Positions 6,051 to 15,438 of a stretch of 41,025 nt of DNA are shown piece after piece. The notes under the pieces are model-generated. The model had not been told where the DNA came from and searched no databases. It saw nothing but the letters and a program-made list of their open reading frames with translations. This DNA comes from Crocosphaera sp. (GTDB lineage Bacteria > Cyanobacteriota > Cyanobacteriia > Cyanobacteriales > Microcystaceae): assembly GCA_030065735.1 (NCBI GenBank), contig JASJDD010000008.1:1-41025 (forward strand). The letters run 5' to 3'. Within the stretch, counting starts at the first letter, position 1; the number at the start of each line of letters is the position of its first letter. A program made the position numbers and the translations under genes.

Positions 6051-8087
6051 TTGTTTAATCTCGTATACAAAATCCAAGAGAGTCTCAGACATTGGTGGTC
6101 AGAATTCACCCTGCAAACCAAGTTAATGGCAGCAGCAACTCTGGCCGTGTCGCTGCTGATGAGTGGTTTAACCTTTTGGGCCGTTAATACCATTCAGAAA
6201 GACGCACAATTAAATGATACGCGCTTTGGTCGAGATTTAGGGTTATTACTCGCTTCCAATGTTGTTCCCCTGATTGCTGAAGATAATTTGACAGAAGTCG
6301 CTCGTTTTTCCAGTCGTTTCTATCAAAGTACCTCCAGTGTCCGCTACATGATTTATACTGACGAGACAGGAAATATTTTCTTCGGTATTCCCTATTCATC
6401 GGCAGAAGTTCAAAATTCCCTGACTATTGAACGTCGTTTAGAACTGCCCGATTTTCCCTCGGACGATCATATTTTACCCTTAGTACGACAACATCAAAGT
6501 CCCAATGGGGAAGTGACGGATGTTTTTGTCCCCCTAAGACATGAAGGGAAAAATTTAGGGTTTTTAGCCATTGGAATTAATCCTAATGCGACAGTCGTTA
6601 ATTCCTCTAATTTAACCCGTGATGTTACCATTGCTGTGTTTGTGGCTATTTGGGCGATGGTCATTTTAGGGGCGGTTTTTAATGCTTTGACCATTACCCG
6701 TCCCATCAAAGAATTATTAGTCGGGGTTAAAAATATTGCTGCAGGAAACTTTAAACAAAGAATTACTCTTCCCTTTGGAGGTGAATTAGGGGAATTGATT
6801 TTTAGTTTCAATGAAATGGCGAAACGTCTTGAACGCTATGAAGAACAAAATATCGAGGAATTAACCGCAGAAAAAGCAAAATTAGATACCTTAGTTTCTA
6901 CCATTGTGGATGGGGCAATTTTATTAGATACTAAGCTTAATTTACTATTAGTTAATCCGACAGCAAGACGGATGTTTGTTTGGGAAGGAAAAAATGTAAT
7001 TGGGGAGAATATCTTGGAACTTTTACCCCGAGAATTAACCAATCAATTACAAACTCCCTTAGAACAAATGATACAGCAAAAGTCTGCTGTTTCTGATGAG
7101 TTAGAACTAGATAAAACCTCAGAAAACACCTCTTTACAACAAAGAATTAGCCCAGGAGAATATCGAATCAACCTCAGTCAACCCACACCAAGGATTGTTC
7201 GAGTTCTTTTAACTCAAGTGTTTGATCAACACAGAGAAACACTGAAAGGAGTGGCGATGACGGTACAGGATATTACCCGTGAAGTAGAATTAAATGAAGC
7301 TAAAAGTCAATTCATTAGTAATGTATCCCATGAGTTAAGAACTCCTTTATTTAACATCAAATCTTTTATAGAAACCCTGTCAGAATATGGAGAAGACTTA
7401 ACAGAACCAGAAAAAAAAGAATTTCTACAAACTGCGAATCATGAAACTGACCGGCTGACTCGATTAGTTAATGATGTCTTAGATTTATCCCGTTTAGAAT
7501 CGTCTAAAATCTATCATTTGAATGGGGTAGATTTATCTCAATTAATCGAACAAACCCTAAGAACTTATCAACTAAACGCCAAGGATAAAGAGTTAGTTTT
7601 AAATAAAGAAGTTGAGCTAAATTTACCTTTAGTCTTAGGACATTATGATTTATTATTACAGGTCATGACTAACTTAGTGGGAAATGCCCTAAAATTCACC
7701 TCTTCTAAGGGTATCATTGTCATTCGTGCCTATCATTTTAAAACGAAGTCAAAACAATTTAACGATAAATCCTGTGTTAGAGTGGAGATTTCTGATACGG
7801 GAATTGGCATTGCTCCTGAAGACCAAGCAGCCATTTTTGATCGCTTTTTCCGCGTAGAAAATAGAGTTCATACCCTTGAAGGAACAGGGTTAGGACTATC
7901 AATTGTTAAAAATATTATTGATAAACATCACAGTCAAATTAATTTGATTAGTGAAGTGGGAATCGGTACCACATTTTGGTTTGATTTAGCCCTTTATGAA
8001 GATAATTGTTCTTCATCAGAAGGATGTAACAACGAAACCATACTACCTAGAACCGTAGATGTTCATCCTAATAGTTTACTCTTTTAA
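6051..8087 (+). CDS. nblS: NblS/Hik33 (DspA)-type sensor histidine kinase
   Basis: A membrane sensor kinase with the full NblS layout: membrane helix ~25-46, periplasmic sensor ~50-190, second helix ~192-215, HAMP ~216-270, PAS ~275-400, HisKA with H427 in SHELRTPLFN, then HATPase boxes MTNLVGNALKF, DTGIGIAPED and GTGLGLSIVKNI. In cyanobacteria this kinase acts with the response regulator RpaB in high-light, nutrient and redox stress, including phycobilisome turnover. The start is TTG at 6051, chosen because the N-terminal FNLVYKIQESLRHWW segment is conserved; the first ATG inside (Met at residue 26) would cut into the first helix. No clear Shine-Dalgarno is seen. The kinase lies downstream of the two tRNAs, which are on the other strand. 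Confidence 0.92.
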   Translation: MFNLVYKIQESLRHWWSEFTLQTKLMAAATLAVSLLMSGLTFWAVNTIQKDAQLNDTRFGRDLGLLLASNVVPLIAEDNLTEVARFSSRFYQSTSSVRYMIYTDETGNIFFGIPYSSAEVQNSLTIERRLELPDFPSDDHILPLVRQHQSPNGEVTDVFVPLRHEGKNLGFLAIGINPNATVVNSSNLTRDVTIAVFVAIWAMVILGAVFNALTITRPIKELLVGVKNIAAGNFKQRITLPFGGELGELIFSFNEMAKRLERYEEQNIEELTAEKAKLDTLVSTIVDGAILLDTKLNLLLVNPTARRMFVWEGKNVIGENILELLPRELTNQLQTPLEQMIQQKSAVSDELELDKTSENTSLQQRISPGEYRINLSQPTPRIVRVLLTQVFDQHRETLKGVAMTVQDITREVELNEAKSQFISNVSHELRTPLFNIKSFIETLSEYGEDLTEPEKKEFLQTANHETDRLTRLVNDVLDLSRLESSKIYHLNGVDLSQLIEQTLRTYQLNAKDKELVLNKEVELNLPLVLGHYDLLLQVMTNLVGNALKFTSSKGIIVIRAYHFKTKSKQFNDKSCVRVEISDTGIGIAPEDQAAIFDRFFRVENRVHTLEGTGLGLSIVKNIIDKHHSQINLISEVGIGTTFWFDLALYEDNCSSSEGCNNETILPRTVDVHPNSLLF

Positions 8088-8098
8088 TTAATATAAAT

Positions 8099-9205
8099 AT
8101 GCCCAAACATTTTCATCGCCGGCAATTCTTCAACTATAGTAAGATGGCTTTTTTCGGGTTAGGGACAAGTGGATTAGCATTGTTGACCAATCAATCATTC
8201 AATGCTCAATCTTCTTCAAACAACACCATTGCCAATTTGGAAAAAAGGATTCCCCAATTATTACGTCAATACAGGGTTCCTGGACTGTCTTTAGCCATTG
8301 TCAAACAGGGACAACTGTGGTGGAGTCGGGGTTTTGGGGTTAAAAATCGCAAAAAACGAACCTCTGTTGATCATAATACCGTTTTTGCTGCTGCATCCCT
8401 CAGTAAGCCTTTATTTGCCCATGCTGTCCTCAAATTAGTCGAACAAGGAAAACTGGATTTAGATACTCCATTAACCAACTATACAAAAAAGCCCTATATT
8501 AAAGACCCTCGCCTCAAGTTAATTACCGCTAGGATGGTTTTGTCCCATAGCACAGGATTTCCTAATTGGAGTGGTAACGCCCCGGTTTGGATAGAAGCTA
8601 CTCCAGGGACTCGCTTTGGTTATTCTGGAGAAGGTTATTTATATTTGCAACGGGTTATGGAAGAAATTACCCAAGAACCCTTACATAGTTATATCCGTCG
8701 TCAAGTTTTAATTCCCATGGGGATGGCCAATAGTAGCTATATCTGGGAACCAGAATACCAAGGGGTTGCTACGGATGGCCATAACCGTAGTGGAACTCCA
8801 CAAGGGATGCGTCGCCCGAAAACAGCCTTGTCTGCTGGTAGTTTACGGACAACCGCGAGAGATTATGCTCAATTTTTAATGACTATGATGGCGGAAGGAA
8901 CCGTTGAGTCACCCTTGTTGACGGCTAATAGTCTTCAAGAAATGTTGACTCCTCAGATTAAATTGAATTCTACCATCAGTTGGGGGTTAGGATGGGCCTT
9001 AGAAAAAACCCCTCAAGGTGATTTTTTTTGGCATTGGGGAGATAGTAGTACCTTTACCAGTTTTACCTTTGGGTCTAGACTACTAAAAACAGGCATTGTT
9101 ATCTTAACCAATAGCAAAAATGGCCTAAAAATTTGTGAGGAAATTGTTCGGTTAGGGATTGGTGGACAACACCCCGCATTTCGTTTTCAGTTGATTAATT
9201 ATTGA
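8099..9205 (+). CDS. Serine hydrolase, beta-lactamase/penicillin-binding-protein fold
   Basis: A 368-residue class C beta-lactamase-like protein (beta-lactamase-related domain ~45-350). The SxxK motif is S100-L-S-K103 in AAASLSKPLF, the YSG motif in RFGYSGEGYLY supplies the second catalytic tyrosine, and HWGD near the C-terminus takes the KTG place. The N-terminus HRRQFF plus a hydrophobic stretch looks like a Tat signal, so it is probably exported folded. It begins 11 bp after the nblS stop and may be read from the same transcript. Substrate unknown: such proteins include peptidases and esterases, and true lactamase activity is doubtful. It overlaps the next gene tail-to-tail by 7 bp. Confidence 0.85.
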   Translation: MPKHFHRRQFFNYSKMAFFGLGTSGLALLTNQSFNAQSSSNNTIANLEKRIPQLLRQYRVPGLSLAIVKQGQLWWSRGFGVKNRKKRTSVDHNTVFAAASLSKPLFAHAVLKLVEQGKLDLDTPLTNYTKKPYIKDPRLKLITARMVLSHSTGFPNWSGNAPVWIEATPGTRFGYSGEGYLYLQRVMEEITQEPLHSYIRRQVLIPMGMANSSYIWEPEYQGVATDGHNRSGTPQGMRRPKTALSAGSLRTTARDYAQFLMTMMAEGTVESPLLTANSLQEMLTPQIKLNSTISWGLGWALEKTPQGDFFWHWGDSSTFTSFTFGSRLLKTGIVILTNSKNGLKICEEIVRLGIGGQHPAFRFQLINY

Positions 9206-9840
9206 CTTTTTCTAATTTCATAACTGATTAAGAAATCATAGCAATGATGATTATTAATTTCTTCTTTTAATGTAATTTTTTTTTCAATTCCTTGTCTCAA
9301 GCCAAAAGAAGTCATTTGAACTTTACAAGATAATTGAGTTGGTGAAATCTTTTTTAATTTCTCAAAATTTATTTTTTTGGGGTTAACAATTTTTAAAAAA
9401 ATTTCTCCTTTTGTATCATGATCTAATAAACCTAATACAGATTTGTGATCAGCATATAAATCGATATTAATTTCTTCTGCTTGGTTGGCAGTTTTATAGA
9501 CTAACCATACTTTACGAATTGATGCTGGTTCTTTTCCTTTCTTCCATATATAAAAAGATAAGGTTTTTTGGATTTGATCTTCTACTCCACCCCCTAAACT
9601 ATTAAAGTGAACGTGTACTTCATGCTCATTCGGTATTTGAAGAGAATTAATTAACGAATAAAATGAAGTAAACAAAGAAATAAAAGAAAAGATCAGAGCA
9701 AAAAAAGTTTGACCTTGACCAAACATCGATAAATACCTCAAGTAATTTTGAAAAGAGCCACAATGTTTACATTTGATTGCCTCTTGATTTATAGGTTCCT
9801 TACAGACTTTACAACGAGGATTTATAGATATATTGGTCAT
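9199..9840 (-). CDS. Zinc-ribbon membrane protein of unknown function
   Basis: 213 residues. An N-terminal zinc ribbon (CKVC...CKHC, residues ~9-27) is followed by one hydrophobic helix (~45-68) and a hydrophilic, beta-rich C-terminal domain that I do not recognise. It is likely anchored in the membrane with the ribbon in the cytoplasm. It is the last gene in a minus-strand run with the lipoprotein gene, but a strong hairpin separates them. Function unknown. Confidence 0.7.
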   Translation of the reverse strand: MTNISINPRCKVCKEPINQEAIKCKHCGSFQNYLRYLSMFGQGQTFFALIFSFISLFTSFYSLINSLQIPNEHEVHVHFNSLGGGVEDQIQKTLSFYIWKKGKEPASIRKVWLVYKTANQAEEINIDLYADHKSVLGLLDHDTKGEIFLKIVNPKKINFEKLKKISPTQLSCKVQMTSFGLRQGIEKKITLKEEINNHHCYDFLISYEIRKSQ

Positions 9841-9894
9841 AGTAAGTTAGTCTCAACTCTAGGATAAAAGGAGTAAGAAAAAATTGCTCATACC

Positions 9895-9930
9895 TTCTGT
9901 TTACCGACGCAAAAGCATCAGTAAACAGAA
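9895..9930. terminator. 16-bp perfect hairpin between two minus-strand genes
   Basis: On the minus strand TTCTGTTTACTGATGC and its partner GCGTCGGTAAACAGAA pair fully (two G-U pairs) around a TTTT loop. It begins 16 bp after the lipoprotein gene stop and probably ends or stabilises its transcript. There is no U-run after it, so it is not a textbook intrinsic terminator. Confidence 0.6.
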
Positions 9931-9945
9931 AAATTCAGGTTGAGA

Positions 9946-11157
9946 TTATTTTGGGTTTGCTAACATTAAATTGGATTCATTGGGACCGAAATTATAGCCA
10001 ATGCCAAAATTCAACTTATCGATGTTTTTGTTACTACGATAAATGGTCATCAAATCAGGTTGATATTCTTGTTGATTAAAGGGAGCGCGGGGAGGGGTAT
10101 AATTACCATAAAACGTGAGATTCCATTGTTCTGTATTAAAGGATTTAACGGGGATACCTGAGTCATCTTGTAAGAGGTTGTCACTCTGAGATAACACTAA
10201 GTTTCGCATGGTAGAAAAGGTTCCATAGTGCATCAAATAAGACGCTGCTTTAAGATAGGTAACAGGCTGTTTAATTTGCTGCATATAAGTCTTAAATTCG
10301 GGATTTTTTTCTAACCCACCATTGGATAAATCCGTTGAGAAATAATAGAGCGTACGAGGGGTCGATTCTCCTTCAGGAACAAAAGAAATTTTTACCCCTG
10401 GAACCATTCCTTCCTGATATTTTTGCACCGTTGCGTCTTTGGCAACCCCCACATATTCTACATCTAAAATGGTTTGATTGGTGCGACCCATAAACAGGAA
10501 TAAAATGGGTAAAACTCCTTGTCTGGCCATGTCTACTTTCATATCATTGGTACGGAAGAAGCTATACTTTAAAATAGCAAATAAAGAATTTTTAGCCTCC
10601 TGGATTTTTTGCGCGCTTTGAGCAGGAGAAAGTTGGTCAAAATCAGGAACTGTTCCCACTGGTTCTAAGCCAATTAAAACATATTCTTTACCTTGAGGAA
10701 AGAGACTATAAGCATATAAGAAATCAGGACCACTGAAAGGATAGAAAACAGAGGGAGAGGTATCGTTGATGGCTTTAAGATGTTCACTAGACCATTTTCT
10801 TACTTTAGAGAGTTGTTGGGATTCTAATTGACTCCAAGAATTTTCTAAAAAATTACGATGATTCTGCCAACTATTAGTGGCTTGAATTTCAGAAAATTTA
10901 CTATTTTCATCCACTTTTATCCCGGCTAAAATTTTCGCTGTATTTGTCCATTTCTCAGTCACTTCTTTATCAAATTCAGCTAAGGGATCAACCGGAGTTT
11001 CTTCTACTGTTTGACTATCGACAGTTTCGACTGGTTGGCCTTCTATTGATTCCGATGAATTATCAGATTGACTGGTATCAATCCCCGCACAACCATTGAG
11101 TAATCCAACGAATCCAACAGTAGCGAACAAAACCGAGAGAGATTTGATTTTTTTCAT
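9946..11157 (-). CDS. Conserved lipoprotein of unknown function
   Basis: 403 residues with a lipoprotein signal: MKKIK, a hydrophobic core, and the lipobox LNGC with C23 as the modified cysteine. An acidic, Ser/Glu-rich linker follows (~25-65), then a single large domain with the segment SPSVFYPFSGPDFLYA and later GLEPVG. I remember similar uncharacterised proteins in cyanobacteria and Bacteroidetes but no function. It is predicted to be attached to a membrane on the periplasmic side. A lone minus-strand gene 61 bp downstream of the permease gene; co-transcription is possible. Confidence 0.8.
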   Translation of the reverse strand: MKKIKSLSVLFATVGFVGLLNGCAGIDTSQSDNSSESIEGQPVETVDSQTVEETPVDPLAEFDKEVTEKWTNTAKILAGIKVDENSKFSEIQATNSWQNHRNFLENSWSQLESQQLSKVRKWSSEHLKAINDTSPSVFYPFSGPDFLYAYSLFPQGKEYVLIGLEPVGTVPDFDQLSPAQSAQKIQEAKNSLFAILKYSFFRTNDMKVDMARQGVLPILFLFMGRTNQTILDVEYVGVAKDATVQKYQEGMVPGVKISFVPEGESTPRTLYYFSTDLSNGGLEKNPEFKTYMQQIKQPVTYLKAASYLMHYGTFSTMRNLVLSQSDNLLQDDSGIPVKSFNTEQWNLTFYGNYTPPRAPFNQQEYQPDLMTIYRSNKNIDKLNFGIGYNFGPNESNLMLANPK

Positions 11158-11218
11158 GGTACTTGAGGTTAATTAAAATGATTTTTGTCAAATAATAAAG
11201 TTAGGGAACATTAAAAAA

Positions 11219-12529
11219 TTAAATTAGTTTTTTCTGAGAAGCGAACCAATAAAACGGCATTCCAAAAGCAATGGTAGTCAATCCCATCAAGGATTCAACC
11301 GGTTTACTATTAAAAATAAACACCAAAATCCAAACACTGAGTCCTAAGAAAATAAGGGGAGTAATGGGATAACCCCAAGTACGATAAGGTCGATGCGCAT
11401 TAGGATATTTATAACGGTGAATGAATAATCCTAATACTGTGAGAAAAGAAGATAAAGTTAGGGTAAATCCTAAATAGGTAGTTACCGCTTCAAACGTCGA
11501 AGTAATTAAGAAAATTAAAACAATGGACAATTGAATGAGAATGGCATAATGAGGAACACCATTGGCATTTTTATGGGAAAGTTTCCGAAAAAAAGGAATA
11601 TCCTCACCGATAGCTTCCGTCACCCTTGGACCAGCTAAAACCATGGAACTGATAGAAGAAATTAAGCCAATAGAAATTAATGAAGCCATCAATTTTCCAC
11701 CAGAAGAACCAAAAATTTGATTAGCAGCAATATAACCGACTTCTAACTCTCCTGCTAACTGCTCAATGGGGGTTGTATAGAGGAAAATAAAATTAAGCAG
11801 TAGATAAAATCCCATCACCACTAATGTGCCAATAAATAAAGAACGAGGGACATTTTTTTCAGGTTCTTTTAAATCACTGGCTAGATAAACCGACGCATTC
11901 CACCCCGAATAAGAATAGGTGACATAGACAAAAGAAACCGCAAACGGAGAACTAAAAATTAAGGGAATATCCTCACTAGAAGGGGCAAAACTAATGTCTT
12001 GGGGATTGGCTAACAGAAAACCACAAACAATTAATAAAGCAATTAATAACACTTTGATTAAGGTAGAAACCTGTTGGAAAGAATTCCCTAAAGCCATATT
12101 TTGTAAATGAATAAAAGAGACAAAAATGACCACAGCTACCGCCACTAATAACGGGTTGAAAATGGGAAAAACACTGGATAAATAAGCCCCTAACGCCATC
12201 GCTGCTAAAGCAATGGGGGCGGCAAATCCCACCGTTACCGAAATCCATCCCGATAAAAACCCGATCACAGGGTGATAAATTTCGGATAAATAATGGTATT
12301 CCCCTCCTGATCGCGGCATAGTTGCCCCTAATTCTCCGTAACATAATGCCCCACACAGAGCAAAAATACCCCCGATAAACCAGAGACACAAAAGGGCAAA
12401 CCCAGATTGAATATCAACGGTTTGAAACCCTAAACTGGTAAAAACACCGGTGCCTATCATATTAGCTATCACCAGACAGATAGCCGTTATTAGCGGGAGT
12501 TTTCGAGATTGTTGCGCTTGTACGTCCAT
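11219..12529 (-). CDS. APC-superfamily amino-acid permease
   Basis: 436 residues with about 12 membrane helices. The first helix region PLITAICLVIANMIGTGVFTS carries the GTGVF substrate-binding loop typical of the amino-acid/polyamine/organocation family, and SGGEYHYL follows in helix 3. Family members exchange or import amino acids or polyamines; the substrate cannot be told. The start ATG at 12529 fits the short polar N-terminus. It diverges from the carboxypeptidase gene with an 85-bp gap that must hold both promoters. Confidence 0.88.
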   Translation of the reverse strand: MDVQAQQSRKLPLITAICLVIANMIGTGVFTSLGFQTVDIQSGFALLCLWFIGGIFALCGALCYGELGATMPRSGGEYHYLSEIYHPVIGFLSGWISVTVGFAAPIALAAMALGAYLSSVFPIFNPLLVAVAVVIFVSFIHLQNMALGNSFQQVSTLIKVLLIALLIVCGFLLANPQDISFAPSSEDIPLIFSSPFAVSFVYVTYSYSGWNASVYLASDLKEPEKNVPRSLFIGTLVVMGFYLLLNFIFLYTTPIEQLAGELEVGYIAANQIFGSSGGKLMASLISIGLISSISSMVLAGPRVTEAIGEDIPFFRKLSHKNANGVPHYAILIQLSIVLIFLITSTFEAVTTYLGFTLTLSSFLTVLGLFIHRYKYPNAHRPYRTWGYPITPLIFLGLSVWILVFIFNSKPVESLMGLTTIAFGMPFYWFASQKKLI

Positions 12530-12614
12530 TCCACTCCTCAGTAATTTTACAATTGCCTACCATTAAAACGTATCTTTGCGCTAAGATGCCAACAGTTATT
12601 GAAAAAAAGGGTCA

Positions 12615-13916
12615 ATGGGCAAAACGATTCCTTTAGCTTATACTTTACTTTTGACTGGTTTAGGAATGATCATGGGATGTTCTCCTATTTCAGAACCAGT
12701 GGGGAGTGAGAAAGTGCAGCGGACTCAACCCTTAGAAGCGAATACTGCTTCTATTCCCTCCCTTGCTTCTGTAGAGGGTTCATCCCCTCCGTTGCAACCC
12801 GAAATCAACGACTACATCAACCATTTAGCCAACATTGGATTTAATCCACAAAGCCAAGGCATCTGGATACAATCAGGGAATCAACTATTAGGGAATTATC
12901 GAGGAACTCAACCCTTACCCTCTGCATCTATCGCGAAAGTGGCCACAACCCTGGTTGCTTTGCATCGTTTCGGTCCCGATCATCGATTTAAGACGCGCAT
13001 TGGTACCACGGGAACCCTCAAAAATGGAATTTTGGCCGGAAATCTGATTATTGAAGGGGGAGAAGATCCCTTCTTTGTGTGGGAAGAAGCGGTAAGAATT
13101 GGTAATTTACTCCATCAACTGGGAATTAAGCGAATCACAGGAAATTTAGTGATTGTGGACAAATTTTATATGAATTTTCAACAATCTCCCCTCGCTTCAG
13201 GTAACTTATTAAAACAAGGATTAAACGCCAATATTTGGCCACCAGAAGCCGAACAACAATATCAAACCCTCTCCCCAGATACCCCTCGCCCCCAATTAAT
13301 CATTGATGGGGACGTGATCACCACCACTACCACCCCGAATACTGTTACCTTTCACCTTGAGCAATCTTCCTTTCCTGTGGCTGAATTACTGAAAAAAATG
13401 AATCGCTACAGTAATACTCAAATGTCGAGAATGTTCAACGAGGCGTTAGGGGGAACCCAAACCGTGGCCCAAATCTCAGCTAAACTATCAGGGGTGACTC
13501 AAGCAGAAATTCAATTGGGATCGGGCGATCGCATTTCCCCTCGCGCTGCTGTAGCCATGTTTTTAGCGATCGGAAAATCCCTAGAACCTCATCAGATGAC
13601 GGTGGGAGATGTCTTTGCGATCGTAGGTCAAGATGAGGGATTATTACAAAAACGTCAACTTCCTGCTTTTTCGGTGCTAAAATCAGGCATTTGGACTAAT
13701 ATCGGAGCATTAAGTGGAGCTATTCCCACTGAAAACCAAAAGATTATCTGGTTTGCCATGATGAATTTTGGAGAAGAAACAGAAAAATCTCAACAAGAAC
13801 AAGAAATTTTTTTAGAACAGCTTTTAAATAATTTAGGAACGGTATCGAGTCTTCCGAAAGAGTTAAGTCCTGCATCGACACGCAAAACAAAAACCTCTTA
13901 CGTCCGTAAACTTTAG
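12615..13916 (+). CDS. dacB: D-alanyl-D-alanine carboxypeptidase, PBP4/DacB family (S13)
   Basis: 433 residues. The active-site motifs are S105-I-A-K108 (SxxK), YSN in MNRYSNTQMS (SxN) and KSG near the C-terminus in place of KTG. The segment GNLIIEGGEDPFF and the GSGDRISP motif are also typical of S13 enzymes, which trim peptidoglycan stem peptides. A lipobox-like IMGC at residue 22 suggests a lipoprotein in the periplasm. The protein is on the short side: the extra domain between SxxK and SxN, often large in DacB, is reduced here. The gene name is by family resemblance. Confidence 0.85.
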   Translation: MGKTIPLAYTLLLTGLGMIMGCSPISEPVGSEKVQRTQPLEANTASIPSLASVEGSSPPLQPEINDYINHLANIGFNPQSQGIWIQSGNQLLGNYRGTQPLPSASIAKVATTLVALHRFGPDHRFKTRIGTTGTLKNGILAGNLIIEGGEDPFFVWEEAVRIGNLLHQLGIKRITGNLVIVDKFYMNFQQSPLASGNLLKQGLNANIWPPEAEQQYQTLSPDTPRPQLIIDGDVITTTTTPNTVTFHLEQSSFPVAELLKKMNRYSNTQMSRMFNEALGGTQTVAQISAKLSGVTQAEIQLGSGDRISPRAAVAMFLAIGKSLEPHQMTVGDVFAIVGQDEGLLQKRQLPAFSVLKSGIWTNIGALSGAIPTENQKIIWFAMMNFGEETEKSQQEQEIFLEQLLNNLGTVSSLPKELSPASTRKTKTSYVRKL

Positions 13917-13989
13917 TCAGTTAGTTAACTTTAAATTATTCACTTTTCCTAATCTACAAAAATATATGGAAATTGGGAGTTTTTACCAA

Positions 13990-14184
13990 ATGAAATCTAA
14001 TTTTGAGATAATGAGTAAGGCAGAATTAAGAGCCTATGTGTTAGAACATAAAGAGGATAAAGAAGCGTTACGCGCTTTAATGAGTCGTCGTGATCCTAAT
14101 TCTATTAAATATAATTTTCCCAATACAGAAGAGGGAAGAGAACAAATAAAAGAAGTTATTAAACGTAAAATTGAAGGTAATTAG
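13990..14184 (+). CDS. Small DUF6887-like protein
   Basis: 64 residues from the ATG at 13990, which has a GGGAG about 10 bp upstream; an ATG at 13966 would add eight residues. The conserved core SKAELRAYVLEHKEDKEALR is a small cyanobacterial family often found near TA genes. Predicted helical and charged; function unknown. It is directly followed by repeat copy R1. Confidence 0.6.
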   Translation: MKSNFEIMSKAELRAYVLEHKEDKEALRALMSRRDPNSIKYNFPNTEEGREQIKEVIKRKIEGN

Positions 14185-14287
14185 TAGGTTGGGTTAAACA
14201 AAATATAACCCAACCAATAAAGGTAAAAAATAAGAATAGGTTATTTTGGCTTTTGTCTCTCAACCCAACAAGATTTGCGATCGCACG
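14184..14287. repeat. ~100-bp interspersed repeat, copy R1
   Basis: GTAGGTTGGGTTAAAC at the start, CTCTCAACCCAAC near the end and a terminal GCGATCGCAC (HIP1). Three more copies lie at 15438, 16275 and 16943. The two GTTGGGTT/AACCCAAC arms can pair, so it folds as a long hairpin, MITE-like. It separates the DUF gene from the next reading frame. Confidence 0.7.
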
Positions 14288-14356
14288 CTTAAATGTGTGA
14301 CCGCATATAAAGAAAAATGATATAATTCAAAAAAATTTTTTTGAATTAAGCTAAAT

Positions 14357-15289
14357 ATGTTAGGACAGATTTTAAATTGCGATTATCGTCGCAAAAAAAA
14401 GAAACTCTTGGAGATGCTAGAGTTAGATGGAGAAACCCCAAAAATAGACTTTAAGGTAGAAACACCTAATCTTGACAGGACTAAGGAAAATAAGCAGAAT
14501 AGACGTAACGAACTTGATGAATTGTGCAAAGATATTATTGCTATATATGATCAAATAAAAGAAGAAATATTACTGAGTATTAGAAATAATTCTGAGCCTA
14601 TTATTAATACTAAATCTGCTTCAAATACTTCTCCGATAAATATAACAAGTGCTAAGTTAATTAAGATTTTTACAGTTCCTTTTAATCTTGTAAATCCATT
14701 ATATAAATTCTATATTTATAAGACAGAAATTATAATTAATAAAACTAATGAAAAAGTTTATTCTTGCAATGCCATATTTAAAATAGCTTCCCATGGAGGA
14801 GAAAATGAAGATAATACTTTAATTTCATCTAGTGATATTAATGATGATATAGTTGGTGAATCTATGAAAAAGCTGTTCAACTATGGTGGTTTTCCTAAAT
14901 TCATTGCAAATTTTTTAAATGTCCTAACATTTAAATTTTATCCTGCGAATATACCTGATTTTAAAAAACCGATTACTCTGAAAAAGAGTCAAATCTTATA
15001 TATATTCTTAACAAATGATATTCTTAGGGATGCGAGATTAAATATCCTCTTAGTTCAGTTTTTGTTCTTCATAGTAGCTAATAGCATAATCAAATTCTTG
15101 TTTGGCTTTATCATGAATAATAATTGGTTTCATGAATATTTTTCTTTTAATTCTAATAATACTGTATCAAAAGATTCTCCTTTGGTTGTTCCTTCATTAA
15201 TTTCTGCTAATCTTTGGGTAAGTTCTTCGTCCCATGCTTCTGTAATATTATCATCACCATCTTCATCAAGAGAATGGATTAAAAAGTAA
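14357..15289 (+). CDS. Hypothetical protein, tail reads through the antisense of a TA module
   Basis: An AT-rich frame of 310 codons with no family I recognise. The N-terminus is Lys-rich, then a coil-like segment (~45-75) and beta-rich middle. From about codon 232 (nt ~15050) the frame is simply the antisense of a truncated ParE toxin and its antitoxin, so only 14357-~15050 is likely original. The native 3' end appears lost at that junction. Treat it as a truncated gene; function unknown. Confidence 0.35.
   Translation: MLGQILNCDYRRKKKKLLEMLELDGETPKIDFKVETPNLDRTKENKQNRRNELDELCKDIIAIYDQIKEEILLSIRNNSEPIINTKSASNTSPINITSAKLIKIFTVPFNLVNPLYKFYIYKTEIIINKTNEKVYSCNAIFKIASHGGENEDNTLISSSDINDDIVGESMKKLFNYGGFPKFIANFLNVLTFKFYPANIPDFKKPITLKKSQILYIFLTNDILRDARLNILLVQFLFFIVANSIIKFLFGFIMNNNWFHEYFSFNSNNTVSKDSPLVVPSLISANLWVSSSSHASVILSSPSSSREWIKK
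15050..15133 (-). pseudogene. Truncated ParE/RelE-type toxin, first 27 codons
   Basis: The ATG at 15133 overlaps the antitoxin stop (ATGA), the normal coupling in these operons. It encodes MKPIIIHDKAKQEFDYAISY and then YEEQKLN before a stop. This is the usual start of ParE-superfamily toxins of ~95 residues; the rest is lost. The module is therefore an antitoxin with a dead toxin. Confidence 0.7.
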
Positions 15290-15360
15290 GCAATTTCAGC
15301 GCGATCTTGTTTAGAAAGCTGAGACAATTCTTGTTTAAGTTTTTCTGCTGTTTTGGTCAT
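15130..15360 (-). CDS. Antitoxin of the addiction-module family (TIGR02574-like)
   Basis: 76 residues. The pattern AEKLKQELSQLSKQDRAEIA and the later EAWDEELTQRL, ending in LKEKYS, is typical of this ParE-partner antitoxin, a helical protein whose tail binds and blocks the toxin. The gene is complete, and its stop overlaps the start of a toxin gene cut after 27 codons, so it is now an orphan. The start ATG at 15360 gives normal length. Confidence 0.8.
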   Translation of the reverse strand: MTKTAEKLKQELSQLSKQDRAEIAYFLIHSLDEDGDDNITEAWDEELTQRLAEINEGTTKGESFDTVLLELKEKYS

Positions 15361-15410
15361 GTTTATAAGGATTAATAACTCTTTATTCTTAATTATAGTC
15401 TAAACTATCT

Positions 15411-15438
15411 GTCTTTAGTCTTTAGTCTTTAGTCTTTA
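15411..15438. repeat. Heptanucleotide tandem repeat
   Basis: Four copies of GTCTTTA in a row, of the short-tandem-repeat type common in cyanobacteria. It abuts repeat copy R2. Possibly length-variable between strains. Confidence 0.8.

Noticed and set aside
6184-7042. Minus-strand frames opposite nblS
   Set aside because: Antisense to conserved kinase domains; no family resemblance.
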